The notes: a model not told the origin generated them from the letters alone. A stretch of 6,726 nucleotides of DNA from Chlamydiia bacterium (GCA_014239035.1 JAAZZY010000070.1:1-6726); one strand, 5' to 3'; positions 1 through 6,125 are shown, counted from the first letter of the stretch. A program made the numbers and translations.

Positions 1-530
1 ACAAGACCCACTGCCTGCATATAGGCATACATGATTGTAGAGCCAACAAATTTCATTCCTCTTTTTTTAAGATCTTTTGACAATTTATCGCTCTCTATAG
101 TGATTGCTGGAACTTCTTCAAATTTTTTCCAGTGATTTTGAATAGGCTGGCCCTCTACAAATTTCCAAAGGTAACTGTTAAAAGATCCAAACCCTTTTTT
201 GATCTCTAAAAAAACTTGGGCATTTTGACGAGTCGAATAAATCTTCAGCCTGTTTTTTATGATCTTTCCATTTTTTATTAGATCATCAAGCTCATCATCG
301 CTCATACTTGCTACTTTTTGAACGTCAAAATCATAAAAAGCTTTTCGGTATTCCTCACGCCTTTTTAAAACAGTTTCCCAGCTTAGCCCTGCTTGAGCAC
401 CCTCTAAAATAAGCATCTCAAAAAGATGAGTGTCATCGTAAATAGGAATTCCCCACTCATCATCATGATACTTTGCGTATAGCTTGCTATGAGAGCCGAA
501 ACAGCGTTTCTTTTGATCTACTACGTGCAT
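1..530 (-). CDS. tag: DNA-3-methyladenine glycosylase I, 3' end off the window
   Basis: The frame gives 176 complete codons from the ATG at 530 and runs off the left edge without a stop. The protein matches Tag, which removes 3-methyladenine from alkylated DNA by cutting the N-glycosidic bond, the first step of base-excision repair in the cytoplasm. Landmarks are RCFG (Cys10), the YHDDEWG block (Tyr21, His22), LILEGAQAGLSW with the likely catalytic Glu43 and base-stacking Trp51, and KKRGMKFVGSTIMYAYMQ near residue 160. Cys10 and His22 match the first half of the E. coli zinc snap; the other two ligands (a His and a Cys near the C-terminus) would lie beyond the edge. E. coli Tag has 187 residues, so only about 10-20 are missing. 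It sits 41 nt downstream of the methyltransferase gene on the same strand and is probably co-transcribed. The start has only a weak GAGAAA before it. The family call is firm. Confidence 0.95.
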   Translation of the reverse strand, partial: MHVVDQKKRCFGSHSKLYAKYHDDEWGIPIYDDTHLFEMLILEGAQAGLSWETVLKRREEYRKAFYDFDVQKVASMSDDELDDLIKNGKIIKNRLKIYSTRQNAQVFLEIKKGFGSFNSYLWKFVEGQPIQNHWKKFEEVPAITIESDKLSKDLKKRGMKFVGSTIMYAYMQAVGL

Positions 531-571
531 GTTTTCTCATGTTATAAAATCTAAATAGTCAAAATTGAAGT

Positions 572-1210
572 TTACAGACGCTTAGACGCGATGCAGTGAA
601 AGATTCTAGCCGCGTTATTATTCATCGTTCTAAAATCAGACTGCTCAAACCATTGGATATCGAGTCCTGCAAGCAGCTCCATGATCCAATCTGTTGAGTG
701 ATGCCTGACTGTGATATCCTCATCTGTTGTGTAGACTCCCCATTCATGGTATTCTTGATAACCCATGTTATATTTTTCTATGTACCTTGGATGATCACAT
801 ATTAAAAAGTCAGACAGGTAAAAGATCCCCCCACTTTTTAGAATACGTTTCATCTCATTGACTACTTTTGTTTGTTCTTGTTTATCAACAGTACAACATA
901 AGATTGTAGACATGATTGTAAGATCACAGCATCCATCTTCCAATGGAACTGACCCACTCTCTTCAATGAGGTTCAAGTCTAAATCAGGATGACTTTTTTT
1001 TCCTCTTTCAATCATTTTTGGGGCATAATCATAACCTGAAATATCTTGATAGCCCTTCTCTTTTAATATTTGCATCAGACGACCATAGCCACACCCATAT
1101 TCTACAATTTTAGAACCTGGAGAAATTAGCGGCATAAGTTTCTCAAGATATATAGGATCGTCAAAATTTTTTTGAGAACCTATTTCATTCCAAAAAATTT
1201 GCGCTTCCAT
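572..1210 (-). CDS. class I SAM-dependent methyltransferase
   Basis: This 212-residue protein has a Rossmann-type SAM-binding fold. Motif I is VEYGCGYGRL (36-45), the acidic residue at the end of strand 2 is Asp61 in GYDYAPKMIERG, and a typical motif after strand 5 is LKSGGIFYLSDF (124-135). It belongs to the broad Methyltransf_11/25 group of small-molecule methyltransferases. The C-terminal half is rich in Trp, Tyr and His (for example VRHHSTDWIMELL, 168-180) and probably forms the acceptor pocket, but the substrate cannot be read from sequence. The ATG at 1210 is well supported by an upstream AGAGGTGG, the best Shine-Dalgarno in the window, about 5 nt away. A good promoter lies at 1244-1272. 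The tag gene follows after 41 nt, so the two probably form an operon; a shared role is not implied. I see no transmembrane segment or signal peptide. Confidence 0.88.
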   Translation of the reverse strand: MEAQIFWNEIGSQKNFDDPIYLEKLMPLISPGSKIVEYGCGYGRLMQILKEKGYQDISGYDYAPKMIERGKKSHPDLDLNLIEESGSVPLEDGCCDLTIMSTILCCTVDKQEQTKVVNEMKRILKSGGIFYLSDFLICDHPRYIEKYNMGYQEYHEWGVYTTDEDITVRHHSTDWIMELLAGLDIQWFEQSDFRTMNNNAARIFHCIASKRL

Positions 1211-1223
1211 TTTTCCACCTCTG
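1203..1223 (-). promoter_or_regulatory. strong ribosome binding site and start of the methyltransferase
   Basis: On the minus strand AGAGGTGG lies about 5 nt before the ATG at 1210. It is much stronger than the leaders of the neighbouring genes, several of which have no clear Shine-Dalgarno, and it fixes the start codon. Confidence 0.7.
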
Positions 1224-1243
1224 ATGAATTTAAATAGTTTCTC

Positions 1244-1272
1244 AGTATACTTTTTAGGAATTTATCTGTCTA
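1244..1272 (-). promoter_or_regulatory. sigma70/sigma66-type promoter of the methyltransferase-tag unit
   Basis: On the minus strand a -35 box TAGACA (1267-1272, five of six to TTGACA) is followed by exactly 17 bp and a -10 box TATACT (1244-1249, five of six to TATAAT). Transcription would begin near 1236-1238, giving a leader of about 26 nt that contains the AGAGGTGG ribosome site. This is the best-matching promoter I find in the window. No operator is evident. Confidence 0.6.
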
Positions 1273-1282
1273 AAATTAATCT

Positions 1283-1311
1283 TTTTTAAAATAAAGGTGT
1301 TCGGATATAAT
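1283..1311 (+). promoter_or_regulatory. probable promoter of the NTT-like gene
   Basis: A perfect -10 hexamer TATAAT lies at 1306-1311, and transcription would begin near 1318, about 26 nt before the ATG at 1344. The -35 is poor: with a 17-bp spacer it is TTTTTA at 1283-1288 (three of six), inside a T-rich run. It stands back to back with the methyltransferase promoter, the two -35 boxes being only 10 bp apart. Confidence 0.45.
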
Positions 1312-1343
1312 TTAAGGCTCTTTGAACTAATTAGATATCAATT

Positions 1344-2675
1344 ATGAACAATAGTAAAAACATACAAATATTTATTCGAACAGCAATCTTATCTTCATTA
1401 TTATTTGCGACTTCCTCTCTACTGTATATAACCACTCAGACTCTGATCAAAGTGCAGCTTGCACCTACTTTAATGCCTTTTCTTAAAATCGTTTCAATTT
1501 TTCCCGTGATGATTTTAGCTATAGTTTACTTGGCCTTCTCTAGGTCCGTATCTTTTGAAAAATTATTTAAACGAAGTTTAATCTATATAGGGTGTGCCAT
1601 TGCTATTTCATTTACTTTTGTCCTTTTGCAAAACCACTTTTCATTTCAAATGATCAATCCACTACTAGAAAAAATACTCCCCGCTGCATTTAAGTCCTTA
1701 GTTTCACATAAAGCCATTGTCTTATTTGAAATGATCACAGTTCTTGCAAGATTTAACCTTTTTTCTATCTTTATTTGGGGATTCATCAATCAAATTACAT
1801 CACGCTTTGATGCCTATAAGCTCTACATGCCCCTGGCTTGTATTTTAGGATTTGTAGCGACATTGACTTCTTCTCTACTTACCCCATTGATGAGGCTTGC
1901 CAAAACTGGTCATTTTTCTGTTACCGTGGGTATAGCTTTAGCTTTTTTAGTAGCTGCATACGTTGTATTTCAAAGATCCTTTGAAATACTCTCAAAAGAG
2001 TCAGAAGAGCAATCAGCTGAATTGATAAACATACGATTTCCGATACTGAGCTCTGCTTATCTTTTAGTAGGCGCAATTGCTGCAGGCAGCTTCACCCACA
2101 TTCTTTTTAGGTCATCTCTTAAAACCCTGTTTTCCAATCCAACTAACTATATGCACTTTATAGGAAAGTTTTCATCGATAACAGGAACACTCGTTATGAT
2201 TCTTACCCTGTTTTGGGCTATCTTTGGAACTTGGATGCTGATTAACAAAGGATGGAAAAAGACCCTTAATTATGGAGTCATTTCTATATTTGTAGGAGGC
2301 TTAGCATTTTTAGCACTATCAAATCTAGGAAGCACCGGTCTCCTCATTGGGCAAAGCATTAGCCGATCAATACTTGTTTCGACTACAAGTTTTCTATTTT
2401 TCCCACTCATTCAAATTTTTTATCTCTATTTACCTAAAGAGGTTCGCTTTGCCAAGAAGGTGGCAGTTGAGATGGTTGCCCTGCCTCTAATTAAAGTAAG
2501 CTCTTCATTTATAATACAATTGCTTGTCATAGCTTTTGGGTCACTATCTGCATGCAGGCCCTATCTCATGATACTTTTTGCTTTCTTTTTGGGGATTATA
2601 TATCTAGCTAGTAGAAGTTTGAGAAGTCACTTTCCTGCATCTGAGCAAGTCGGGAGTCTGAGAGGCCACCGCTAA
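1344..2675 (+). CDS. divergent NTT/Tlc-family (ATP/ADP translocase-like) membrane transporter
   Basis: This is a 443-residue polytopic membrane protein with roughly 11-12 hydrophobic segments. Several stretches align by eye with nucleotide transporters of Rickettsia, Chlamydia and plastids: TQTLIKV...MPFLKI (31-49) with the KDTLVVT...PFLK block, FIWGFINQITSRFDAYKLY (143-161) with FWxFANQIT..DEAKKFY, LKTLFSNPTNYMHFIGKFSSITG (259-281) with VKxLYPSPNEYNxFMGxFSxxTG, and YLPKEVRFAKKVAVEM plus LIKVSSS (362-388) with the C-terminal KxKGKAAIDVV...GKSGG block. Family members normally have about 500 or more residues, so this one is short. Of the four charged residues known to matter in plant NTT1 (Lys, Glu, Glu, Lys), my alignment keeps only the last (Lys384); the others fall on Thr31, Val133 and His252. 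ATP/ADP exchange is therefore doubtful; another nucleotide or cofactor is possible. The ATG at 1344 has no Shine-Dalgarno. Membership is likely, substrate unknown. Confidence 0.8.
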   Translation: MNNSKNIQIFIRTAILSSLLFATSSLLYITTQTLIKVQLAPTLMPFLKIVSIFPVMILAIVYLAFSRSVSFEKLFKRSLIYIGCAIAISFTFVLLQNHFSFQMINPLLEKILPAAFKSLVSHKAIVLFEMITVLARFNLFSIFIWGFINQITSRFDAYKLYMPLACILGFVATLTSSLLTPLMRLAKTGHFSVTVGIALAFLVAAYVVFQRSFEILSKESEEQSAELINIRFPILSSAYLLVGAIAAGSFTHILFRSSLKTLFSNPTNYMHFIGKFSSITGTLVMILTLFWAIFGTWMLINKGWKKTLNYGVISIFVGGLAFLALSNLGSTGLLIGQSISRSILVSTTSFLFFPLIQIFYLYLPKEVRFAKKVAVEMVALPLIKVSSSFIIQLLVIAFGSLSACRPYLMILFAFFLGIIYLASRSLRSHFPASEQVGSLRGHR

Positions 2676-2689
2676 ATCTAAATGCTCCA

Positions 2690-2711
2690 ACTTCGCGCGA
2701 GTGTCTTTTTT
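2690..2711 (+). terminator. possible weak terminator between the convergent genes
   Basis: Just after the transporter stop, ACTTCGCGCGAGT (2690-2702) can fold into a 4-bp stem (one G-T pair) over CGCGC and is followed by six T residues at 2706-2711. The core TCGCGCGA (2693-2700) is a perfect palindrome and unusually GC-rich for the surroundings. The T run overlaps the stop codon of the opposing kinase gene. The stem is short, so this is tentative. Confidence 0.3.
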
Positions 2712-3729
2712 AGGCTCTACTCTTCAATCTTGTGATAGAATTTTTAAACATTTCACTTGAGCATGCCTCTTCAACCATTTTTAGATAGATAAATCCTAGC
2801 TGTTGTTGAGATTGGCCATCTCCCAAATTCACCTTTCCCGAACCAATAGAATTCATAAATTCTGAATAACTTGGCAACACTTCAATAGCTTCTTGGGATA
2901 ACAAGTTAACCTTTCTCAAAGAGCTAGTATATGCAAATGTTATTCCGTAATACACATAGACAAACATTGTCATTAAATTTAATTTATCTCTTTCCATTTG
3001 GTTTGGAAATCTTCCAAAATAATTCTTTAAGAATATTTCAGAGGCTTCCTCATTATCAGAATAGAAAAAAATCATACATGTGGCTAAATCAAAATAGAAA
3101 TTATCTTGAGTTGCAGTATCCCAATCGACCAACCAGAAGGAATTTCCATCAAACAAAAGATTAAAAGGACTCATATCTCCATGACAAGGTTTGATATCCT
3201 CATCATCAATTAATGTACGTTGGATCATTTCCTTTACTTGTATCGCATGCTTAATCAGATAATGGGATTTGAAATTTGACGGGATCAGATTATGCCTAAA
3301 TTCAACCCGTTCATAACTTGATTGACCCTTCTGAAAATCATCACATCTGTGAAGACATTTTAATAGTTTTGCTAATTTTTCTACCGTTTCAGGTTGACTG
3401 TGGTTTATTTCACCCAATGATACTGCTTCAATATAATCCATAATAAGAATGCCTGAATTTGGGTCCGAATAATGCACTTTTGGGGCCACCGCATTATTAA
3501 AGCCATTTATTTGAGCATTATATATCGTGCTTAAACTCCAGCCTGGATAATTAGGGTCAGTTAGTTTAGCCACATAATTCTTATTATTGATCTTTAAGTT
3601 GTATAGCACTGCAGGAGAATTACCCCGAGAGAACGTCTCTTCATGGGTCCATGAATCTTCACCGAACGCATTTTTTACGGCTAAATTTATCAAAGTCACA
3701 TGGTTACTATTTATTTCTGTGCGTATCAT
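2710..3729 (-). CDS. APH/choline-kinase-like phosphotransferase
   Basis: The 339-residue protein has the aminoglycoside phosphotransferase/choline kinase fold, which transfers phosphate from ATP to a small hydroxyl-bearing molecule. Visible in order are a nucleotide loop region FSRGNSPAVLY (33-43), the ATP-binding Lys55 in YVAKLTD, a hinge-like ILIMDYIEA (94-102), the catalytic loop CHGDMSPFN (182-190; Asp185, Asn190) and the metal-binding VDWDTA (201-206; Asp202, Asp204). All catalytic residues are present, so the enzyme is probably active. The substrate is not evident; choline, ethanolamine, a sugar or an antibiotic are all possible, and resistance should not be assumed. I chose the ATG at 3729, not the in-frame TTG at 3747, because GAGGAG lies at 3740-3745, 10 nt before the ATG and within the would-be extension. 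The start overlaps the end of the Nudix gene by 23 nt, indicating co-transcription and likely translational coupling. Confidence 0.85.
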   Translation of the reverse strand: MIRTEINSNHVTLINLAVKNAFGEDSWTHEETFSRGNSPAVLYNLKINNKNYVAKLTDPNYPGWSLSTIYNAQINGFNNAVAPKVHYSDPNSGILIMDYIEAVSLGEINHSQPETVEKLAKLLKCLHRCDDFQKGQSSYERVEFRHNLIPSNFKSHYLIKHAIQVKEMIQRTLIDDEDIKPCHGDMSPFNLLFDGNSFWLVDWDTATQDNFYFDLATCMIFFYSDNEEASEIFLKNYFGRFPNQMERDKLNLMTMFVYVYYGITFAYTSSLRKVNLLSQEAIEVLPSYSEFMNSIGSGKVNLGDGQSQQQLGFIYLKMVEEACSSEMFKNSITRLKSRA

Positions 3730-4162
3730 GATATTTATGCTCCTCAAAAATAGTATATTCTTCTAAGAGATTACTAAGCGGTTTGAAGAGCGGATTTGGC
3801 AATTGATCAAGATCAAACCATTTCCATCCTGAGCATTTTTCTGGTTCCATAACCTTTGGCTTCCCTTCAAAGTGTCTTACAAACATGAAGAGGGAAATGT
3901 AATGCTTATTATCTTCTTCAAAAAGATCGTTAGTCCAAGGACCTGCTGTTATCTCTGTTGCGGTAAGATCAGCTTCTTCTTTGAGTTCTCTTTGAGCGCA
4001 TTCAAAAGGAGTTTCCCCATATTCTAAATGCCCACCTGGATGAGCCCAAGTACCAAAGCCATGTGCGTTGATTCTTTCTCCTAATAGGATCTGGCCATTT
4101 TGGATGACAAGTATGCCTATGCCAACTCTAGGTCTTTGAGATGTTAAGAGTTTCTTTTGCAT
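3707..4162 (-). CDS. Nudix hydrolase, NUDT15/MTH2-like
   Basis: This 151-residue cytoplasmic enzyme carries a Nudix box from Gly44: GGHLEYGE, seven residues, then RELKEEADL (58-66). The metal-binding Glu59, Glu62 and Glu63 are present; the usual Gly near the end of the box is Asp65. GTWAHPGGHLEYGET..ECAQRE and the later EPEKCSGWKWFDLDQLP (106-122) resemble human NUDT15 (PGGHLEFGETWEECAQRE and EPEKNESWEWV), so the closest recognised relatives act on (deoxy)nucleoside triphosphates, including oxidised or modified purines. The exact substrate is not determined by this. The ATG at 4162 has no Shine-Dalgarno and lies only 19 nt after the 3' end of tRNA-Leu, with no room for its own promoter outside the tRNA gene, so its message probably arises by read-through. 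Its 3' end overlaps the kinase gene by 23 nt. Confidence 0.9.
   Translation of the reverse strand: MQKKLLTSQRPRVGIGILVIQNGQILLGERINAHGFGTWAHPGGHLEYGETPFECAQRELKEEADLTATEITAGPWTNDLFEEDNKHYISLFMFVRHFEGKPKVMEPEKCSGWKWFDLDQLPNPLFKPLSNLLEEYTIFEEHKYHDTHRNK
3727..3745 (-). promoter_or_regulatory. ribosome binding site deciding the kinase start
   Basis: On the minus strand GAGGAG (3740-3745) precedes ATG (3727-3729) by 10 nt. A TTG at 3747 is in frame but overlaps this site and has nothing suitable before it. The site lies inside the Nudix coding sequence. Confidence 0.65.
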
Positions 4163-4173
4163 TTTATGAATCT

Positions 4174-4189
4174 AAAAAAGATGCCCGGG
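4174..4189 (-). terminator. T-tract directly behind tRNA-Leu
   Basis: Six consecutive T residues on the minus strand (4174-4179) begin 3 nt after the tRNA discriminator. The tRNA acceptor/T-arm could act as the hairpin, giving partial termination and leaving a fraction of read-through into the Nudix gene. No separate stem exists, so efficiency is uncertain. Confidence 0.3.
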
Positions 4190-4264
4190 AAAGGACTCGA
4201 ACCTTCACGCCCCGAAGAGCAAGGGATTTTAAGTCCCTTGTGTCTACCATTCCACCACCCGGGC
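4182..4264 (-). tRNA. tRNA-Leu (anticodon TAA)
   Basis: An 83-nt class II tRNA is read on the minus strand. The acceptor stem is GCCCGGG (4258-4264) paired with CCCGGGC (4183-4189), with discriminator A at 4182. The anticodon arm is AGGGA, loop CTTAAAA, TCCCT, giving anticodon TAA, which reads the leucine codons UUA and UUG. A long variable arm with GCTC-TTCG-GGGC pairing and the D-arm GTGG..AATGGTAGACAC are typical of tRNA-Leu, and the T-loop is TTCGAGT. The CCA end is not encoded; the gene is followed by TCTTTTTT. A promoter lies at 4284-4311. UUA is a common leucine codon in an AT-rich genome, so this is likely a core tRNA. Confidence 0.96.
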
Positions 4265-4281
4265 GATATGTGATGGCAGAG

Positions 4282-4311
4282 AATTTATCTCGAAATATGT
4301 AATAGAGTCAA
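4282..4311 (-). promoter_or_regulatory. probable promoter of tRNA-Leu
   Basis: On the minus strand TTGACT (4306-4311, five of six to consensus) is followed after 16 bp by GATAAA (4284-4289) or after 18 bp by TAAATT (4282-4287), each four of six. Transcription would start roughly 10-15 nt before the mature tRNA 5' end at 4264, which is usual for a processed tRNA leader. Confidence 0.5.
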
Positions 4312-4334
4312 GGAAAACCCCTCTTAAGAGGTTT
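4311..4334 (-). terminator. hairpin at the end of the gapA-downstream gene
   Basis: The 12-bp palindrome CCTCTTAAGAGG (4320-4331) spans the TAA stop of the upstream gene. On the minus strand it folds as CCTC-TTAA-GAGG, can be extended by GAAA pairing with TTTC after a two-base bulge, and is followed by GGTTTTCC. It could end transcription before the tRNA promoter, but the U-tract is short. Confidence 0.35.
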
Positions 4335-5046
4335 CTTTCTCTTCTTTTCTTTCTTCTAAAGGAGTCTCTTCAGCTACAACTTCTTTAACCTGCTCAATCT
4401 CTTCTTTTGTATGATGAACAGCATCTTCTGCAACTGCTTCTTCGACACGCTCAGAATCAGAGACTAGCTCGTCGGAAAGAACATCTCCCTGAGGAACTTC
4501 CTCAGCTTTAGGTACGGGGAGTTTTCTTCCGATGATTTTAGGTGTCGGGGGGAGAACAACGGGTACGACTGGTAGTGCGACCGAAGATGAAGCCTCAGCT
4601 CCATCTTTTTCCTCACCTCCTTTCTCAGAAACTTCTTTATTCTCTTCTAATTGAGGTAGAACTTCTTTAGTAGGTTTAGCACTAGAACGCTTTTTACGTT
4701 GAGGTCTTTTTTTAGATCCCTTTTTATTATCTGCATCATTTTTAGAAGATTCTTTATCATCTGTTGATTTGCCTTCACCTATTTTGATAGGTTTCGCAAC
4801 AGAAACATTTTTCAAAACCATGCGAGCTTCTTTAACTTCGACAACTTCATAATCAGAAATAGGAAGTAGAAAAGCTTTGGGGTTTTCTAAAGATCTAAAA
4901 AATAGGGCCGATCCAAAAGAGACAACTTCAAGGGCACTAACAAGATATTCTTCTTGATGTACTGAACGGGCATTACGAAGGGAAAGCTTATAGCCATCTT
5001 TGGGTGAGATAATCGTTTCAATAATGGGGTCTCGAGTAAAATCCAT
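4324..5046 (-). CDS. uncharacterised protein with compact N-terminal domain and charged low-complexity tail
   Basis: I do not recognise a named family. Residues 1-90 look folded, with alternating hydrophobic strands (for example YLVSALEVVSFGSALFFRSL, 34-53, and ISDYEVVEVKEARMVLK, 63-79). The remaining 150 residues are low complexity: a Ser/Asp/Lys linker (91-110), a basic patch KKRPQRKKRSSAKP (112-125), a Glu/Lys-rich stretch, a Pro/Val-rich segment LPVVPVVLPPTPK (158-170) and a strongly acidic end. The tail is probably disordered; the basic patch could bind nucleic acid or a membrane surface. There is no signal peptide or transmembrane segment. The ATG at 5046 has no convincing Shine-Dalgarno. 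The gene follows gapA by 77 bp on the same strand and has its own candidate promoter at 5085-5114. I have a vague recollection that chlamydiae carry a hypothetical gene next to gapA; that needs checking. The reading frame itself is sound. Confidence 0.75.
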   Translation of the reverse strand: MDFTRDPIIETIISPKDGYKLSLRNARSVHQEEYLVSALEVVSFGSALFFRSLENPKAFLLPISDYEVVEVKEARMVLKNVSVAKPIKIGEGKSTDDKESSKNDADNKKGSKKRPQRKKRSSAKPTKEVLPQLEENKEVSEKGGEEKDGAEASSSVALPVVPVVLPPTPKIIGRKLPVPKAEEVPQGDVLSDELVSDSERVEEAVAEDAVHHTKEEIEQVKEVVAEETPLEERKEEKETS

Positions 5047-5084
5047 TTATAATCCGTATGTTAAAATTTAAGTTTCAAAGACAA

Positions 5085-5114
5085 ATTATAAATGAGATTT
5101 ATATTAATAAACAA
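5085..5114 (-). promoter_or_regulatory. candidate promoter of the gene downstream of gapA
   Basis: On the minus strand a perfect TATAAT (5085-5090) lies 18 bp after TTGTTT (5109-5114, three of six). Transcription would start near 5078, about 32 nt before the ATG at 5046. The region is very AT-rich, so a chance match is possible. A small ACAA...TTGT stem just after the gapA stop is too short to call a terminator. Confidence 0.4.
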
Positions 5115-5123
5115 CGGCTTTGT

Positions 5124-6125
5124 CTATTTGCATGAGGCCATATAGCGCACAATGTCAACGATACGACAAGAATAGCCCATTTCGTTGTCATACCAAGAAA
5201 TTAATTTATAAAAATTACTATTAAGAGCAATCCCTGCTCCCTGATCAAAAATGGAAGAGTAGCATGACCCAATAAAGTCACTAGAGACCACAAGGCTTTC
5301 GGTGTAGCCTAAAAAACCCTTCATAGAGTTGTCAGAGGCCTCTTTCATCGCCTTTGATATTTCTTCATAACTTGTTGATTTTGAGACTCTAACAGTCAAG
5401 TCTAAGCAAGAGACATTGGTGACGGGCACGCGAAAAGCTATCCCTGTGAGTTTTCCTTTAACCTCAGGAATACACTGAGCGACTGCTTTGGCAGCTCCTG
5501 TGGACGATGGGATAATATTTTGGAAGGCTGCTCGTCCTGCCCTAAAATCTTTTTTAGAGGGGCCATCAACAGTTGCTTGAGTTGCTGTTACTGCATGCAC
5601 AGTTGTCATCAGCGCTTCTTCAATTCCAAAATTATCTAAGAGTACTTTTGTAATGGGTGCAAGACAGTTAGTTGTACATGATGCATTAGAAATAATATGA
5701 TCTTTTTGAGGGTCATATTGGGTGTGGTTCACTCCCATAACAAAGGTAGGAATTTCTCCTTTTCCAGGAGCAGTTAATACAACTTTTTTAGCACCATTTT
5801 CTAAATGCACCTTTGCATGGTCAGCATGAGTAAAAAGACCTGTTGCCTCTATTACAATATCAACGTCAAGCTCTTTCCATGGAAGGGATGCTGGCTCTCT
5901 CTCTGATAAGACTTTTATTTTTTTGCCTTCGACAACTAAGTGATTTTCTTCTGCTTTAATTTCTTTTTCATACTTGCCGTGTATAGAGTCATATTGAAGA
6001 AGGTAGGCAAGGTTCTCTGTAGCAACCAGATCATTGATAGCAACAAGCTCAAATTCTTTTTGTTTGATCATCTCTCGAAACACTAATCGTCCGATACGAC
6101 CAAATCCATTTATGGCAACTCTCAT
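5124..6125 (-). CDS. gapA: glyceraldehyde-3-phosphate dehydrogenase, type I, NAD-dependent
   Basis: This cytoplasmic enzyme oxidises and phosphorylates glyceraldehyde-3-phosphate to 1,3-bisphosphoglycerate, with NAD as cofactor, in glycolysis and in reverse in gluconeogenesis. The 333-residue length is normal. Residues 1-13 are the Rossmann start MRVAINGFGRIGR, and Asp32 in AINDL is the NAD-type residue. The active site is NASCTTNCLAP with Cys150, and His177 sits in TTVHAVTATQ. Substrate binding uses DGPSKKDFRAGRAAFQNIIPSSTGAAKAV (188-216), and the end shows WYDNEMGYSCRIVD. I chose the ATG at 6125: an in-frame TTG at 6131 would add two residues, but the GAGAG purine stretch is properly spaced only for the ATG, and the family starts here. 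In Chlamydiaceae, as I recall, gapA lies near rplQ-rpoA; here its neighbour downstream is an unknown gene, and yhhQ diverges upstream. Confidence 0.98.
   Translation of the reverse strand: MRVAINGFGRIGRLVFREMIKQKEFELVAINDLVATENLAYLLQYDSIHGKYEKEIKAEENHLVVEGKKIKVLSEREPASLPWKELDVDIVIEATGLFTHADHAKVHLENGAKKVVLTAPGKGEIPTFVMGVNHTQYDPQKDHIISNASCTTNCLAPITKVLLDNFGIEEALMTTVHAVTATQATVDGPSKKDFRAGRAAFQNIIPSSTGAAKAVAQCIPEVKGKLTGIAFRVPVTNVSCLDLTVRVSKSTSYEEISKAMKEASDNSMKGFLGYTESLVVSSDFIGSCYSSIFDQGAGIALNSNFYKLISWYDNEMGYSCRIVDIVRYMASCK

Noticed and set aside
2931..3164. A 77-codon plus-strand open frame inside the kinase gene
   Set aside because: It lies wholly antisense to a well-supported kinase with intact motifs, has no recognisable domain and no ribosome site, and its composition is what an opposite-strand shadow would give.
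2710..3729. Kinase as an antibiotic resistance gene
   Set aside because: The HGD...N and DWD motifs are shared by the whole choline kinase/APH/homoserine-kinase-like superfamily, and nothing visible ties it to an aminoglycoside-modifying subgroup.
3707..3747. Frameshift or fusion between the Nudix and kinase genes
   Set aside because: Both frames have their own stop, start and conserved ends, and the kinase has a well-placed ribosome site, so a normal overlapping gene pair explains the overlap.
4182..4264. tRNA-Leu as an attachment site of an integrated element
   Set aside because: I find no second copy of the tRNA 3' end elsewhere in the window and no integrase or mobile-element gene. An element boundary outside the window cannot be excluded.
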